DNA of 64,000 bases. Origin: Porphyromonas pasteri. Lineage in GTDB: Bacteria; Bacteroidota; Bacteroidia; Bacteroidales; Porphyromonadaceae. Both the position numbers and the translations under genes were made by a program. The stretch spans positions 62,001-126,000 of the forward strand of contig NZ_BMPU01000004.1 in the NCBI RefSeq assembly GCF_014647755.1, read 5' to 3'. The notes below the pieces were generated by a model that was given only the letters and a program-made list of their open reading frames with translations, searched no databases and was not told the DNA's origin. Positions 20,667 through 29,613 of this stretch are shown here, in pieces. Position 1 is the first letter of the stretch; each line of letters opens with the position of its first letter.

Positions 20667-20737
20667 AAGAGGGTGAGGTACTAAGTATATAGTTGGTGTA
20701 GAAACGTCCACTCTGATACTTAGCGACTTACCCTCTT
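20667..20737. other. Long imperfect inverted repeat between the regulator gene and susC
   Basis: Arms of about 22 bp (starting aagagggtgag and ending gacttaccctctt, with the inner ends ctaagtat/atacttag) are separated by about 27 bp. It lies just past the regulator stop and just before the susC promoter. It could be the regulator's terminator or the binding site of the regulator for the locus. Confidence 0.55.
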
Positions 20738-20760
20738 TTTACAGACAAAAAAAGTAGTGA

Positions 20761-22449
20761 TTATTGGGGCGGATTGGCGCCTTTCAGAGCCTTTTTCCCG
20801 ATCTCCATGACCTGCTTCTCGAGCTCGTCACGATCGCCTCGAGCACGATTGCGCATGCGGGTACGGTAGTTGTAAATCGTCGTCACCGAGTAGCGCAGGA
20901 AGTGTGCGATCTTGGTGCTGTCGGTGATGCCGAGGCGGATGAGTGCGAAGACACGCAGCTCGGTATTGAGCTTCTGCCCTGGCTTGAGCTGTACCTGCTC
21001 GTCCTCACGAAGGAGCGCATTGAAGTCCTCGACGAAGGTCGGGAAGAGGTTGATGAAGGTCGTGTCGAAGCTGTCGTAGAACTCTGCCAGCTCCGTCTCG
21101 ACCTCCTGATTGTATGAGGTGAGGGCCTGCTGGATCTCCTTCGTCTTGCCAGCGCTGAGGAGCTGACGCAGGCGCTTACGGAAGCTCTCCATCTTCTCCA
21201 GATAGCTCGAGCACTGATCCATGTACTGAGTGATGTAGGCCTCCTTGAGGTACGAGGTCTCGGTGATGAGCTGATTCTGCCGCTTCATCTCCTCGTTGTA
21301 CTCCACGAGCGTGCGGTTGACCTCATTGAGCTGACTATTGGCATACGCCAGATCCATCTGCGCCTGCTGCAGGGCTTTCTTCTGCTTCAGGACGCTGAAG
21401 ATGGCGAAGATGAGGCTCACGACAAGGAGGCTAATGGCAATAAGGACCCCTGTGATGACACGCTGTTGCTGCTGCTTCTTCTCCAGATAAGCCTCATTGA
21501 CGACGGGGAAGGTATCGAGGATCTCGAGGATACGGAGGCGGGCATTACACGCCTTCGCATCGGCCATACACAGCGTGAGGTAGTGGTAGGCTCGGTCGAT
21601 GTCGCCCGACTGGAAGAGGATCACAGCGAGCTTGCGCAGGGCGATGTACTCACGTGTGTCGCTCTGCATGTCGCTGATAGCAGCCAGCGTGTAGTAGTGT
21701 CGGGCCTCCTCGATACGCCCCATGTGGTAGTAGGCCTCGGCGATGGTGTAGTGGTAGCCCGCGTCGAAGCGCCCATCGCCCGTCGGCGTGAAGGGCAGGA
21801 GCTCACGTAGAGCCTCGGCATACTTGCCGTGGGCAGTCAGCTTATCGGCATAGATCATCCGATACATATTCGACCCCGCCTCATAGATCGTCAGCAGCGA
21901 GTCGCGGAAGTCATCGGTGAGGCTGGCATAGGCCGCTTTCTCTTGTGCCGTCACGGCATAGTCCGCCATGAGGCCGAAGAGGCTTCGACCGAGGTGGAAG
22001 AACTGGCTACGCTGCCCTGGGAGGAGGCCCCCCTCACGCAGAGGCTTGATGATCTCATCGGCTTCCTTGAACATCCCGATCGTCATCAATGCCGTAGCCC
22101 GATGGAGTAGGGCGTTCTGCTTCTGCTCCTCATTGCCCGCCTGCTGTGCCAGCTGGGAGAGTGCCGTAGCATAGAAGAGTGAGGAGTCGGTATTGTATGA
22201 GCGATTCTCCTGCCACAGCGCCTCGTAGAGGTTCATGCGCCCCTCCACGTTCCCAGCACTCAGCTTACTCAAGCTCTGTCGCAGGGTCTCTAAGGCCTCC
22301 TCCTTGCGCTGCATATAGGATGGGCGCTGCTCGATCGTCTGATTGAGCTTCACCAAGAGGCTATCCGAAGAGCCTGCCCACAGCGAAGGGAAGAAGGAGA
22401 GGAAGACAGCGATAACGGCCATCCACTTTAGAGAATTCCGCTTGATCAT
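20761..22449 (-). CDS. Membrane-anchored transcriptional regulator, DUF6377/SusR-like
   Basis: From the ATG at 22449 the protein has 562 residues. It shows an N-terminal signal/anchor (MIKRNSLKWMAVIAVFLSFF), a periplasmic TPR-like helical region, and one membrane segment near 331-354 (VITGVLIAISLLVVSLIFAI). A cytoplasmic coiled coil follows, then a C-terminal helix-turn-helix region (RLGITDSTKIAHFLRYSVTT). This matches the DUF6377 layout and resembles SusR-type regulators that sense oligosaccharides in the periplasm and activate an adjacent Sus locus. The gene lies directly upstream of susC on the same strand. The frame is open to 22530, but the 22449 ATG places the signal segment at the N-terminus. 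Confidence 0.8.
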   Translation of the reverse strand: MIKRNSLKWMAVIAVFLSFFPSLWAGSSDSLLVKLNQTIEQRPSYMQRKEEALETLRQSLSKLSAGNVEGRMNLYEALWQENRSYNTDSSLFYATALSQLAQQAGNEEQKQNALLHRATALMTIGMFKEADEIIKPLREGGLLPGQRSQFFHLGRSLFGLMADYAVTAQEKAAYASLTDDFRDSLLTIYEAGSNMYRMIYADKLTAHGKYAEALRELLPFTPTGDGRFDAGYHYTIAEAYYHMGRIEEARHYYTLAAISDMQSDTREYIALRKLAVILFQSGDIDRAYHYLTLCMADAKACNARLRILEILDTFPVVNEAYLEKKQQQQRVITGVLIAISLLVVSLIFAIFSVLKQKKALQQAQMDLAYANSQLNEVNRTLVEYNEEMKRQNQLITETSYLKEAYITQYMDQCSSYLEKMESFRKRLRQLLSAGKTKEIQQALTSYNQEVETELAEFYDSFDTTFINLFPTFVEDFNALLREDEQVQLKPGQKLNTELRVFALIRLGITDSTKIAHFLRYSVTTIYNYRTRMRNRARGDRDELEKQVMEIGKKALKGANPPQ

Positions 22450-22561
22450 AACCCCAAATTTAGAAAGTATCCTTGATTTATCAGCAAAAGCGCGTGAATT
22501 CAGCAGGGTTTCCGTCATGGGATCTCCCACCTATGACGGCTCTCTTCCCCTCTCTTTTCTT

Positions 22562-22759
22562 CTTATCCAGCACAGAAAAAAGTGTCCTTCTCGCGAATAA
22601 AAAAGCGCTTTCACGTAGTGGTTTTCCTCTGTCTATGTACGTAGTCTTAAAGACCAGGCACGTAAATCCAAATATCCACGTACGTAGATATTAGAGCCAC
22701 GTACGTAGCCTAAACTTTTCTGCCACTCGTCCAAAACTTTTATCCCTACGCAGAGCAAC
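22562..22759 (+). repeat. Conserved ~197-bp intergenic core element, copy 2
   Basis: This 198-bp block matches the copies at 8193-8390 (reverse) and 38067-38262 with few substitutions. Its array of palindromes follows at once (22761-22884), and then the mfd promoter, so element, array and gene are in the same order as at 38 kb. The region starts about 110 bp upstream of the regulator gene. Confidence 0.8.
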
Positions 22760-22760
22760 G

Positions 22761-22884
22761 ACCTAATATAGGTCACTTCACAAAGCTATATAGCTTTCTT
22801 CGCCATCCTATATAGCTCTACCCACGTACCTATATAGGTCATCGCAGCGATCTATATAGGTCGGCCCGCCGACCTATATAGGTT
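22761..22884. repeat. 22-bp-period palindrome array D (ACCTATAT type, 6 units)
   Basis: Units start at 22761 (one base longer), 22784, 22806, 22828, 22850 and 22872; spacers are 9 bp. Units range from acctatataggtc to agctatatagctt. The first 60 bp also match array C at 8.1 kb, spacers included. Confidence 0.85.
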
Positions 22885-23001
22885 CGCACCACCCTTACTA
22901 CGAAGGCGCAGAAAAGCCCGGCGTAGAAAGGCCGTTCCTAGAGGTAACTTCTGCCCCACGAAAAGGAATAGCACGGCAGGCTCCATACGTGGGGGAGAAG
23001 C

Positions 23002-23009
23002 CGTATCTT
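23002..23009 (+). promoter_or_regulatory. -7 box for mfd
   Basis: TATCTTCG lies about 58 bp before the ATG at 23067. It falls inside the longer open frame beginning at 22989, which supports the later start for mfd. Confidence 0.5.
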
Positions 23010-23066
23010 CGCAGTGTGAAACAGGTCGATACAAATCCATCCCGCCCTACCTTCCAGCCGCCCCTC

Positions 23067-26000
23067 ATGACGGGGCTTTCTGAGCAAGGAGTCTCCCTCT
23101 CCCAGCCCCTTCCGCCTCACACCCGTCGCTCCCTCTCGGGGCTCATGGGTTCTGCCCGTGCCTTCGTCGCTCCGCGCATCCGCCAGGCGGCACCGCTCGT
23201 GGCACTCCTACGTGACGAAGAGGAAGCCGGCTACTTCTATTCGGACTTAGCCCAGCTCTTGGGCGAGGATGGCGTACTCTTCTTCCCCTCAGCCTATCGC
23301 CGTGCTATCCGCTATGGGCACCGCGATGAGTCGAGTGCCCTCCTGCGCTCCATGGTGCTCAGCGCCCTGATAAGTGCAGCGGCACCAGGCGGCACTCCCC
23401 TACCCATCCTCGTCTCCTATCCCGAGGCCCTCATGGAGGGTATCCCCCAGGAGAGTAGCACGAAGGAAGAGCCTCTCATCATCCATCGGGGGGACATCAT
23501 CGAGCGTGACCACCTGCGTGACCAGCTCCTCGCCTGGGGCTTCGAGCGCGTGGACTACGTCTATGAGCCGGGGCAGTTCGCCCTGCGTGGGAGCATCGTC
23601 GATATCTATTCCTTTGCCTCCGAGCTCCCCTACCGACTGGACTTCTTCGATGACGAAGTGGAGAGCGTACGCTGCTTCGAGGTCGATAGACAGCTCTCCG
23701 TACGTCAGCTCACAGAGATCACGCTGAGTCCCGACCTCTCTCAGGGCTCGGGCGACCTCACCTCGCTCATCAGCCTGCTCCCTGCAGGCACCCAGCTCCT
23801 CCTCTCGGGTGGCGGATCGCTGAGTACCCGACTTGAGATGACTTGGAGCGAAGCCCCACTGCTGCAAGACGGCGAGGGCTTCGAAGACCTTGAGGCACTG
23901 CGACGTATGCTCATCGAGCCCAGCCAGCTCTTCTCCGAGATCCAGGCTCTCTCGGGCTACGAGCTGACGGACGAGGCTACACCGAATGGCCTGCACTTCC
24001 ACACCACACGCCAGCCTCTCTTCCACAAGGATTATGATGGTCTGGCCGCCCAGATCCGCTCTTGGCGCACCGACGGCTATACCATATATATATGTGCTGC
24101 GAGCCGTGAGGGTCACGAGCGCGCCCGCGACATCCTCACCCCACGCCTCAGCGAAGCCGAGCTACCCACAGAGGTGACCCTCGGCCTACACGAGGGCTTC
24201 GTCGACGAAGACCACCGCTGGGTACTTCTCACCGAGCACGAACTCTTCGACCGCTACCACAAGTACACCCTGCGTAGCGACAAGGCCAGCTCGGGGAAGG
24301 TCACACTCTCGCTGAAGGAGATCCAGAGCTTCAGCCGTGGCGACCTCATCGTCCACGCCGACCACGGCATTGGGCGCTTTGACGGCCTGGTGAGTATGCC
24401 TCAGGGTGACCACATGCAGGAGTTCGTCAAGCTCGTCTACCGCAACAATGACACCATCTATGTCAACCTGCATAGCCTGCACAAGCTCTCCCACTACCGC
24501 TCGGGCGAAGGGGGGAAAGAAGTCACGCTCAGTGCAGTCGGATCGGGGGCATGGCAGCGTATCAAGGAGCGCACGAAGAAGCGCATCAAGGACATCGCCC
24601 GTGATCTGATACGTCTCTACGCCAAGCGCCGCGAGACGGAGGGCTTTGCCTTCAGCCCCGACACCTACCTCCAGCACGAGCTGGAGGCATCGTTCGCCTT
24701 CGAGGACACCCCCGACCAAGCCGCTGCCGTCACCGCTGTGAAGGCCGATATGGAGCGACCCTATCCGATGGACCGCCTCCTCTGCGGGGATGTCGGATTT
24801 GGGAAGACGGAGGTAGCCGTGCGAGCCGCCTTCAAGGCTGCCACCGACGGCAAGCAGGTCGCCGTCCTCGTCCCCACGACGGTCTTGGCATACCAGCACT
24901 ACCGCACCTTCTCTAAGCGACTGAAGGACTTCCCCGTCCGTGTCGACTACATCTCCCGTGCCCGCACGCCGAAGGAGCTTCGCGCCATCCTCGCAGACCT
25001 CCGTGAGGGGAAGATTGACATCATCATCGGCACGCACCGCCTGACGAGCAAGGACGTAGTGTTCCACGACCTTGGTCTCCTGATCATCGACGAAGAGCAG
25101 AAGTTCGGCGTCGCCACGAAGGAGAAGCTCCGTCAGCTACAGGTCAATGTCGACACGCTCACGATGAGTGCCACGCCTATTCCCCGTACCCTACAGTTCT
25201 CTCTGATGGGTGCGCGTGACCTCTCGAACCTCAACACCCCGCCTGCCAACCGCCGTCCCGTAGAGACCCTCCTCACGCAGACCACCCCGCAGATCATCCG
25301 CGAGGCCGTGGGCTTCGAGATGAGTCGCAACGGACAGGTGTACTTCGTCAATAGCCGCATCAGCAACATTGAGAACCTCGCCGCCCTCATCCAGCGCGAG
25401 GTCCCCGACGCACGCATCGCCGTCGCCCATGGGCAGCTGGCACCGAAGGAGATGGAGCAGATCCTCATCGACTTCGGCAACCACGAGTACGACGTCCTCG
25501 TGGCGACGAAGATCATCGAGAATGGTATCGACGTGCCGAACGCCAATACCATCATGATCCACGACGCACACCACTACGGCCTGAGCGAACTGCATCAGCT
25601 CCGTGGCCGTGTAGGACGTAGCGACCGCAAGGCCTTCTGCTACCTCCTCACTCCTCCGCTCGAGGGCCTCAGCGAAGACTCCAAGCGCCGTCTACGTGCT
25701 ATTGAGAGCTTCAGCGATCTGGGCAGTGGCATACGCATTGCCCTGCAGGACCTCGACCAGCGGGGTGCGGGCAACGTCCTCGGTGCCGAGCAGAGTGGCT
25801 TCATCACCGACATGGGCTACGAGACCTATCAGAAGGTCTTCTCCGAAGCTATCCGAGAGCTCAAGGCCGATGAGTTCGCACACGTCTATGCCGACGACGA
25901 TAAGCAGAGTGACGGTAGCGAGCTCGCCGACCGCTTCGTCGTCGAGACGCAGGTAGAGAGTGACCTCGAGCTTGCCCTTCCCGACGAGTACGTACCCTCG

Positions 26001-26414
26001 GACAGCGAGCGTATCCTCCTCTACCGTGAGCTGGACAGCCTCAGCGAAGACAAGGAGCTCGAGGACTTTGCCTCCCGACTGCGCGACCGCTTCGGTGCTC
26101 TTCCCCCAGAGACCGAGGAGCTTATCCTCATCCCTCGCCTGCGCCGTCTCGGCCATCACCTCGGCATCGAGAAGGTCGTACTCAAGGGTGGCTCTATGAG
26201 CCTCCACCTCATCGCCGATACCTCCAGCCCGTACTACGCCTCGGAGACCTTCGGCCGACTCCTCGAGTACGTGGCACGCAACAGCCGTCAGTGCGAGTTC
26301 GTCCAGCGATCGGGTCGCCACATCATCCGCGTGCATCATATCCCCTCCGTCGCCGCTGCTATCACCGTGATGCAGCACATCCTCCAGCGTCGCATCGAGG
26401 GAACACGAGCCTAA
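23067..26414 (+). CDS. mfd: Transcription-repair coupling factor Mfd
   Basis: Mfd removes RNA polymerase stalled at DNA damage and recruits nucleotide excision repair. The protein shows the UvrB-like N-terminal part, the polymerase-interacting domain (RGDLIVHADHGIGRFDGL), the translocase with Walker A GDVGFGKTE and DEEQ box IDEEQKFGV, and motif VI in RGRVGRSDRKAFCY. A C-terminal D7 domain follows. The frame is open from 22989, but a promoter-like box at 23002-23009 would lie within that longer version. I therefore place the start at the ATG at 23067, giving 1115 residues. cobU follows 30 bp downstream. Confidence 0.96.
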   Translation: MTGLSEQGVSLSQPLPPHTRRSLSGLMGSARAFVAPRIRQAAPLVALLRDEEEAGYFYSDLAQLLGEDGVLFFPSAYRRAIRYGHRDESSALLRSMVLSALISAAAPGGTPLPILVSYPEALMEGIPQESSTKEEPLIIHRGDIIERDHLRDQLLAWGFERVDYVYEPGQFALRGSIVDIYSFASELPYRLDFFDDEVESVRCFEVDRQLSVRQLTEITLSPDLSQGSGDLTSLISLLPAGTQLLLSGGGSLSTRLEMTWSEAPLLQDGEGFEDLEALRRMLIEPSQLFSEIQALSGYELTDEATPNGLHFHTTRQPLFHKDYDGLAAQIRSWRTDGYTIYICAASREGHERARDILTPRLSEAELPTEVTLGLHEGFVDEDHRWVLLTEHELFDRYHKYTLRSDKASSGKVTLSLKEIQSFSRGDLIVHADHGIGRFDGLVSMPQGDHMQEFVKLVYRNNDTIYVNLHSLHKLSHYRSGEGGKEVTLSAVGSGAWQRIKERTKKRIKDIARDLIRLYAKRRETEGFAFSPDTYLQHELEASFAFEDTPDQAAAVTAVKADMERPYPMDRLLCGDVGFGKTEVAVRAAFKAATDGKQVAVLVPTTVLAYQHYRTFSKRLKDFPVRVDYISRARTPKELRAILADLREGKIDIIIGTHRLTSKDVVFHDLGLLIIDEEQKFGVATKEKLRQLQVNVDTLTMSATPIPRTLQFSLMGARDLSNLNTPPANRRPVETLLTQTTPQIIREAVGFEMSRNGQVYFVNSRISNIENLAALIQREVPDARIAVAHGQLAPKEMEQILIDFGNHEYDVLVATKIIENGIDVPNANTIMIHDAHHYGLSELHQLRGRVGRSDRKAFCYLLTPPLEGLSEDSKRRLRAIESFSDLGSGIRIALQDLDQRGAGNVLGAEQSGFITDMGYETYQKVFSEAIRELKADEFAHVYADDDKQSDGSELADRFVVETQVESDLELALPDEYVPSDSERILLYRELDSLSEDKELEDFASRLRDRFGALPPETEELILIPRLRRLGHHLGIEKVVLKGGSMSLHLIADTSSPYYASETFGRLLEYVARNSRQCEFVQRSGRHIIRVHHIPSVAAAITVMQHILQRRIEGTRA

Positions 26415-26444
26415 CCACACCCCACTACCATCACCTGACTATCT

Positions 26445-26957
26445 ATGAGCTACATTCATCTCATCACCGGCGGCGAGCGCTCTGGCAAGAGCACCTATGC
26501 CGAGAGCGAAGCTCTGCGCCTCAGCGAGAGCCCCGTCTATCTGGCCACGGCCCGCGTCTGGGACGAAGAATTCCGCCAGCGCATCCTGCGTCACCAGGAG
26601 CGTCGCGGGCCCGAGTGGACGAACATCGAGGAGGACATCCGTCCCTCCAAGCACGACTTCACGGGGCGCGTCGTCCTCATCGACTGCATCACGCTCTGGG
26701 CGACGAACTACTTCTTCGATATGCAGCAGGATGTCGATCAAGCGCTCGAAGCCCTCAAGAAGGAGTTCGACACGCTCGTCCAGCAGGATGCCACCTTCAT
26801 CTTCGTCACCAATGAGCTGGGTATGGGCGGTATGTCCGAGTCCCGCACACAGCGCCTCTTCACCCAGCTACAGGGCTGGATGAACCAGTATGTAGCCGCC
26901 CGCGCAGACCGCGTCACCCTGATGGTCAGCGGCCTTCCCCTCACCGTCAAGGGCTGA
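26445..26957 (+). CDS. cobU: Adenosylcobinamide kinase / adenosylcobinamide-phosphate guanylyltransferase
   Basis: A 170-residue CobU/CobP enzyme: P-loop GGERSGKST at residues 8-16, the family segment YLATARVWDEEFRQRILRHQ containing the guanylylated histidine region, VVLIDCITLW (Walker B-like) and FVTNELGMG. It phosphorylates adenosylcobinamide and then forms AdoCbi-GDP in lower-ligand assembly of vitamin B12. It is 27 bp upstream of cobT. CobS and CobC, which complete the branch, are not in this window. I saw no cobalamin riboswitch upstream; the gene follows mfd directly. Confidence 0.93.
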   Translation: MSYIHLITGGERSGKSTYAESEALRLSESPVYLATARVWDEEFRQRILRHQERRGPEWTNIEEDIRPSKHDFTGRVVLIDCITLWATNYFFDMQQDVDQALEALKKEFDTLVQQDATFIFVTNELGMGGMSESRTQRLFTQLQGWMNQYVAARADRVTLMVSGLPLTVKG

Positions 26958-26983
26958 CCTCACCCGAATTACTCCCTATCACA

Positions 26984-28036
26984 ATGCAAGACTTCGATAT
27001 CCGCCCCATCCCCGAGGAAGAGATCTACCGTGCCCAATGCTACATCGACCAGATCGCTAAGCCTCTGGGAGCCATGGGCAAGCTCGAGACACTCGCCGCA
27101 CGCCTCGCCGCACTCCAAGACACCCTACAGCCCAGCCTTTCGCCACGTGAGCACTTCGTCTTCGCCGCCGACCACGGCATCGAGACCGAGGGCGTGAGCA
27201 AGAGCCCGCGCGAGGTCACCCATCAAGTCGTCTACAGCATGCTACGTGGTGGAGCGGGGATATGCTTCCTTTGCCGACAGCATGACTTCGCTCTGCACAT
27301 CGTCGACGTCGGGGTAGATCACGAGTTCCCCCTCGAAGGGACAGCACTTATCCACCGCAAGATCCGCCGAGGTACCCGCTCCTTCCTCCACGAGTCTGCG
27401 ATGACTGAGGAGGAGGTCGACCGCGCTATCTCTATCGGCGTCGTCTCAGTAGATGAGGCCATCGACCGCGGGTGTAAGCTCCTCTCCTTCGGCGAGATGG
27501 GCATCGCCAACACCTCTACCTCGGCACTCTGGATGTACTACCTCACCGACCTTCCTCTCGAAGAATGTGTGGGTCGTGGGAGCGGACTTGACGACGAAGG
27601 CGTACAGCACAAGCTCGCTATCCTTCGCCAGGCTGTGGACAACTATCGCGGTCCTGTGGATGCCGAAGCTATACTCCGCTACTTCGGTGGCTACGAGATG
27701 GTGGTCACCGTCGGGGCGATGCTCCGTGCAGCAGAGCGCCGCGTAGCCTTCCTCGTCGATGGCTTCATCATGACGGCCTGCTTACTTATGGCACGGGCAT
27801 TATACCCAGCAGTCACTGATTATGCGTTCTATGGACATGCAGGGGATGAGGCGGGGCACGCTCGTCTCCTACGCTACCTCGGGGCCGACCCCATCCTGCG
27901 CTTAGGTATGCGTCTTGGCGAAGGGACGGGGGCTATCTGCGCCTTCCCTATCCTCGATTCGGCAGCGCGAATGCTCCGTGAGATGGCCTCCTTCACCACC
28001 TCTGGAGTCACCGACTACGTCAGCCCTGCCGAGTAG
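26984..28036 (+). CDS. cobT: Nicotinate-nucleotide-dimethylbenzimidazole phosphoribosyltransferase
   Basis: The 350-residue protein is CobT, which activates the lower ligand (dimethylbenzimidazole) to alpha-ribazole phosphate. Visible family blocks are the N-terminal LDQ/IDQIAKPLGAMGKLE region, FAADHGIETEGVSKSP, LLSFGEMGIANTSTSA, and the C-terminal RLGEGTGAICAFPIL, which carries the catalytic glutamate. It pairs with cobU in a two-gene cobalamin salvage cluster behind mfd. Full length for the family. Confidence 0.95.
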   Translation: MQDFDIRPIPEEEIYRAQCYIDQIAKPLGAMGKLETLAARLAALQDTLQPSLSPREHFVFAADHGIETEGVSKSPREVTHQVVYSMLRGGAGICFLCRQHDFALHIVDVGVDHEFPLEGTALIHRKIRRGTRSFLHESAMTEEEVDRAISIGVVSVDEAIDRGCKLLSFGEMGIANTSTSALWMYYLTDLPLEECVGRGSGLDDEGVQHKLAILRQAVDNYRGPVDAEAILRYFGGYEMVVTVGAMLRAAERRVAFLVDGFIMTACLLMARALYPAVTDYAFYGHAGDEAGHARLLRYLGADPILRLGMRLGEGTGAICAFPILDSAARMLREMASFTTSGVTDYVSPAE

Positions 28037-28063
28037 CTCCGAGCTCATTTGCACACGATTAAG

Positions 28064-28071
28064 TACCTTTG
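28064..28071 (+). promoter_or_regulatory. -7 box upstream of the LysM protein gene
   Basis: TACCTTTG matches the consensus and lies 34 bp before the ATG at 28105. It supports 28105 rather than 28069 as the start and shows that this gene need not depend on the cobUT transcript. Confidence 0.65.
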
Positions 28072-28104
28072 CCCCATATTCATCACAAGACTAAGTATAG
28101 ACAG

Positions 28105-29613
28105 ATGACCCTCTCCGACACTTGCCGCCGCGCACTCCTCTTGCTATCGACCGCACTCCTTATATATATAGGTGCCAGCGCCCAGGGCGGGCGACGCATC
28201 CGTGAGCACGAGGTCCAGCGCGAAGAGACGGTGTATAGCATCGCACGTCGCTACGGTGTCGCCATCGATAAGGTCTACGAGCTCAACCCATGGGCCCGCC
28301 AGCAGATCAAGGTCGGCGACAAGCTCCTCATCCCTTCTACTCCCGCTACACCGGCCACCACCTCCGCAGCTTCGTCCTCTTCGCAGAGCCCGAAGAAGCA
28401 CCGCGTAGAGACAGGCGAGACGCTCTATGGCATCAGCCGTAGCTACGGCATTGACCTAGCGGACCTCCTGCGCGCCAATCCTGGGGTAACCTCCTCCACC
28501 GTCAAGGTCGGCATGGAGCTCGTCATCCCTGGTGCTAAGGGTGACAGCGCCACGACCACCACGCCTAAGAGCGACGAAGGCGAAAGCAGCCTACCCTCAC
28601 AGGTAGCCGCTTCGCAGACGCGCATCCTCATGCTCCTGCCGCTGAAGAAGGACAAGCACTTCGTCGAGTTCTACGAAGGCTTCCTCCTCGGCATGTATCA
28701 GCTCAAGAAAGCTGGGATCTCGATGCAGCTCACCACGCTGGATGTGCCCGACGATGAAGCGCTGAATGCCTACATCGATGCTGGCAAGCTTCGTGGTAAG
28801 GACCTCGTCATCGGTGGTGTCACCGAGGGGCAGATCCGTGCCATCTCCGCAGCTGCAGGATACAACTACTATATCATCCCCTTCAGCAAGGCCAGTCACC
28901 TTGAGACGGGTGAAGGCCGTGTCATCCTGACCAACGCCCACACCTCCACCATCATCGATCGCGTCGTCCCCGCCTTCCTGCAGAAGTACAAGGGCCGTGA
29001 AGTCATCTTCGCCTCACGCCCTGGCGACACGGAAGACGGCTTCGTCAGCCAGCTCCGCTCGGCACTCAGCCACGCAGGTCTACCCTTCCGCTCTATACAG
29101 GTAGGTAGTGGTGCCGTCGGAGGTATCAGCTCTGACGCTGTCATCGTACCCGTCTCTCCCGACCGCAACCTCGCGATGGCAACTATGGCGGCTATCGGCA
29201 CGCGTACGAGTGGCGTCACGCTCTTCGGTCACCCACAGTGGCAGGCCTACGGATCGCAGTTCCAGCAGAGCCTGCGCCGCTACAACACGACCATCTACTC
29301 GACGTTCTTCTTCGATCCTACGCTTGCCGAGTCAAAGGACTTCCTAAGTCAGTTCACGGGATGGTTCAGCCACAAGGTCAGCAACTCCTATCCGAAGTAC
29401 AGCGTCCTCGGCTATGACCTGGCACGCTACTTCATCCGCGCCTACTCGATGTACGGCCGCAACTTCATCAACAGTATGTCGTCCATCCCTTCGGACGGCC
29501 TCCAGCTCGACTTCTACCTCCAGCGTAGCGACGAGGCGAACGTGTACACGAATACCCGCTTCTTCTTCGTCCACTACCCCAGCTCAGGTGCTATCACGCG
29601 TGAAGCTCATTAG
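28105..29613 (+). CDS. LysM-domain protein with periplasmic-binding-like C-terminal domain
   Basis: From the ATG at 28105 (502 residues) the protein has a signal peptide (ALLLLSTALLIYIGASAQ). Two LysM peptidoglycan-binding repeats follow (VQREETVYSIARRYGVAIDK and VETGETLYGISRSYGIDLAD), then a Ser/Thr/Pro linker. From about residue 180 there is a domain resembling type I periplasmic binding proteins (ILMLLPLKKDKHFVEFYEGF). It is probably exported and bound to the cell wall. The exact function is unknown; such proteins are common in Bacteroidota. The downstream barrel gene overlaps its end by 14 bp. Confidence 0.85.
   Translation: MTLSDTCRRALLLLSTALLIYIGASAQGGRRIREHEVQREETVYSIARRYGVAIDKVYELNPWARQQIKVGDKLLIPSTPATPATTSAASSSSQSPKKHRVETGETLYGISRSYGIDLADLLRANPGVTSSTVKVGMELVIPGAKGDSATTTTPKSDEGESSLPSQVAASQTRILMLLPLKKDKHFVEFYEGFLLGMYQLKKAGISMQLTTLDVPDDEALNAYIDAGKLRGKDLVIGGVTEGQIRAISAAAGYNYYIIPFSKASHLETGEGRVILTNAHTSTIIDRVVPAFLQKYKGREVIFASRPGDTEDGFVSQLRSALSHAGLPFRSIQVGSGAVGGISSDAVIVPVSPDRNLAMATMAAIGTRTSGVTLFGHPQWQAYGSQFQQSLRRYNTTIYSTFFFDPTLAESKDFLSQFTGWFSHKVSNSYPKYSVLGYDLARYFIRAYSMYGRNFINSMSSIPSDGLQLDFYLQRSDEANVYTNTRFFFVHYPSSGAITREAH

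Noticed and set aside
22989-23066. Upstream extension of Mfd
   Set aside because: A -7 promoter box lies inside it and the extra residues do not look like Mfd; the ATG at 23067 is preferred.
26415-26444. Cobalamin riboswitch before cobU
   Set aside because: The gap to mfd is only 30 bp and the sequence has no B12-box; there is no room for the element.
29414-29599. Upstream extension of the barrel protein to 289 residues
   Set aside because: It overlaps the LysM gene in a different frame and would put the signal peptide in the middle of the protein.
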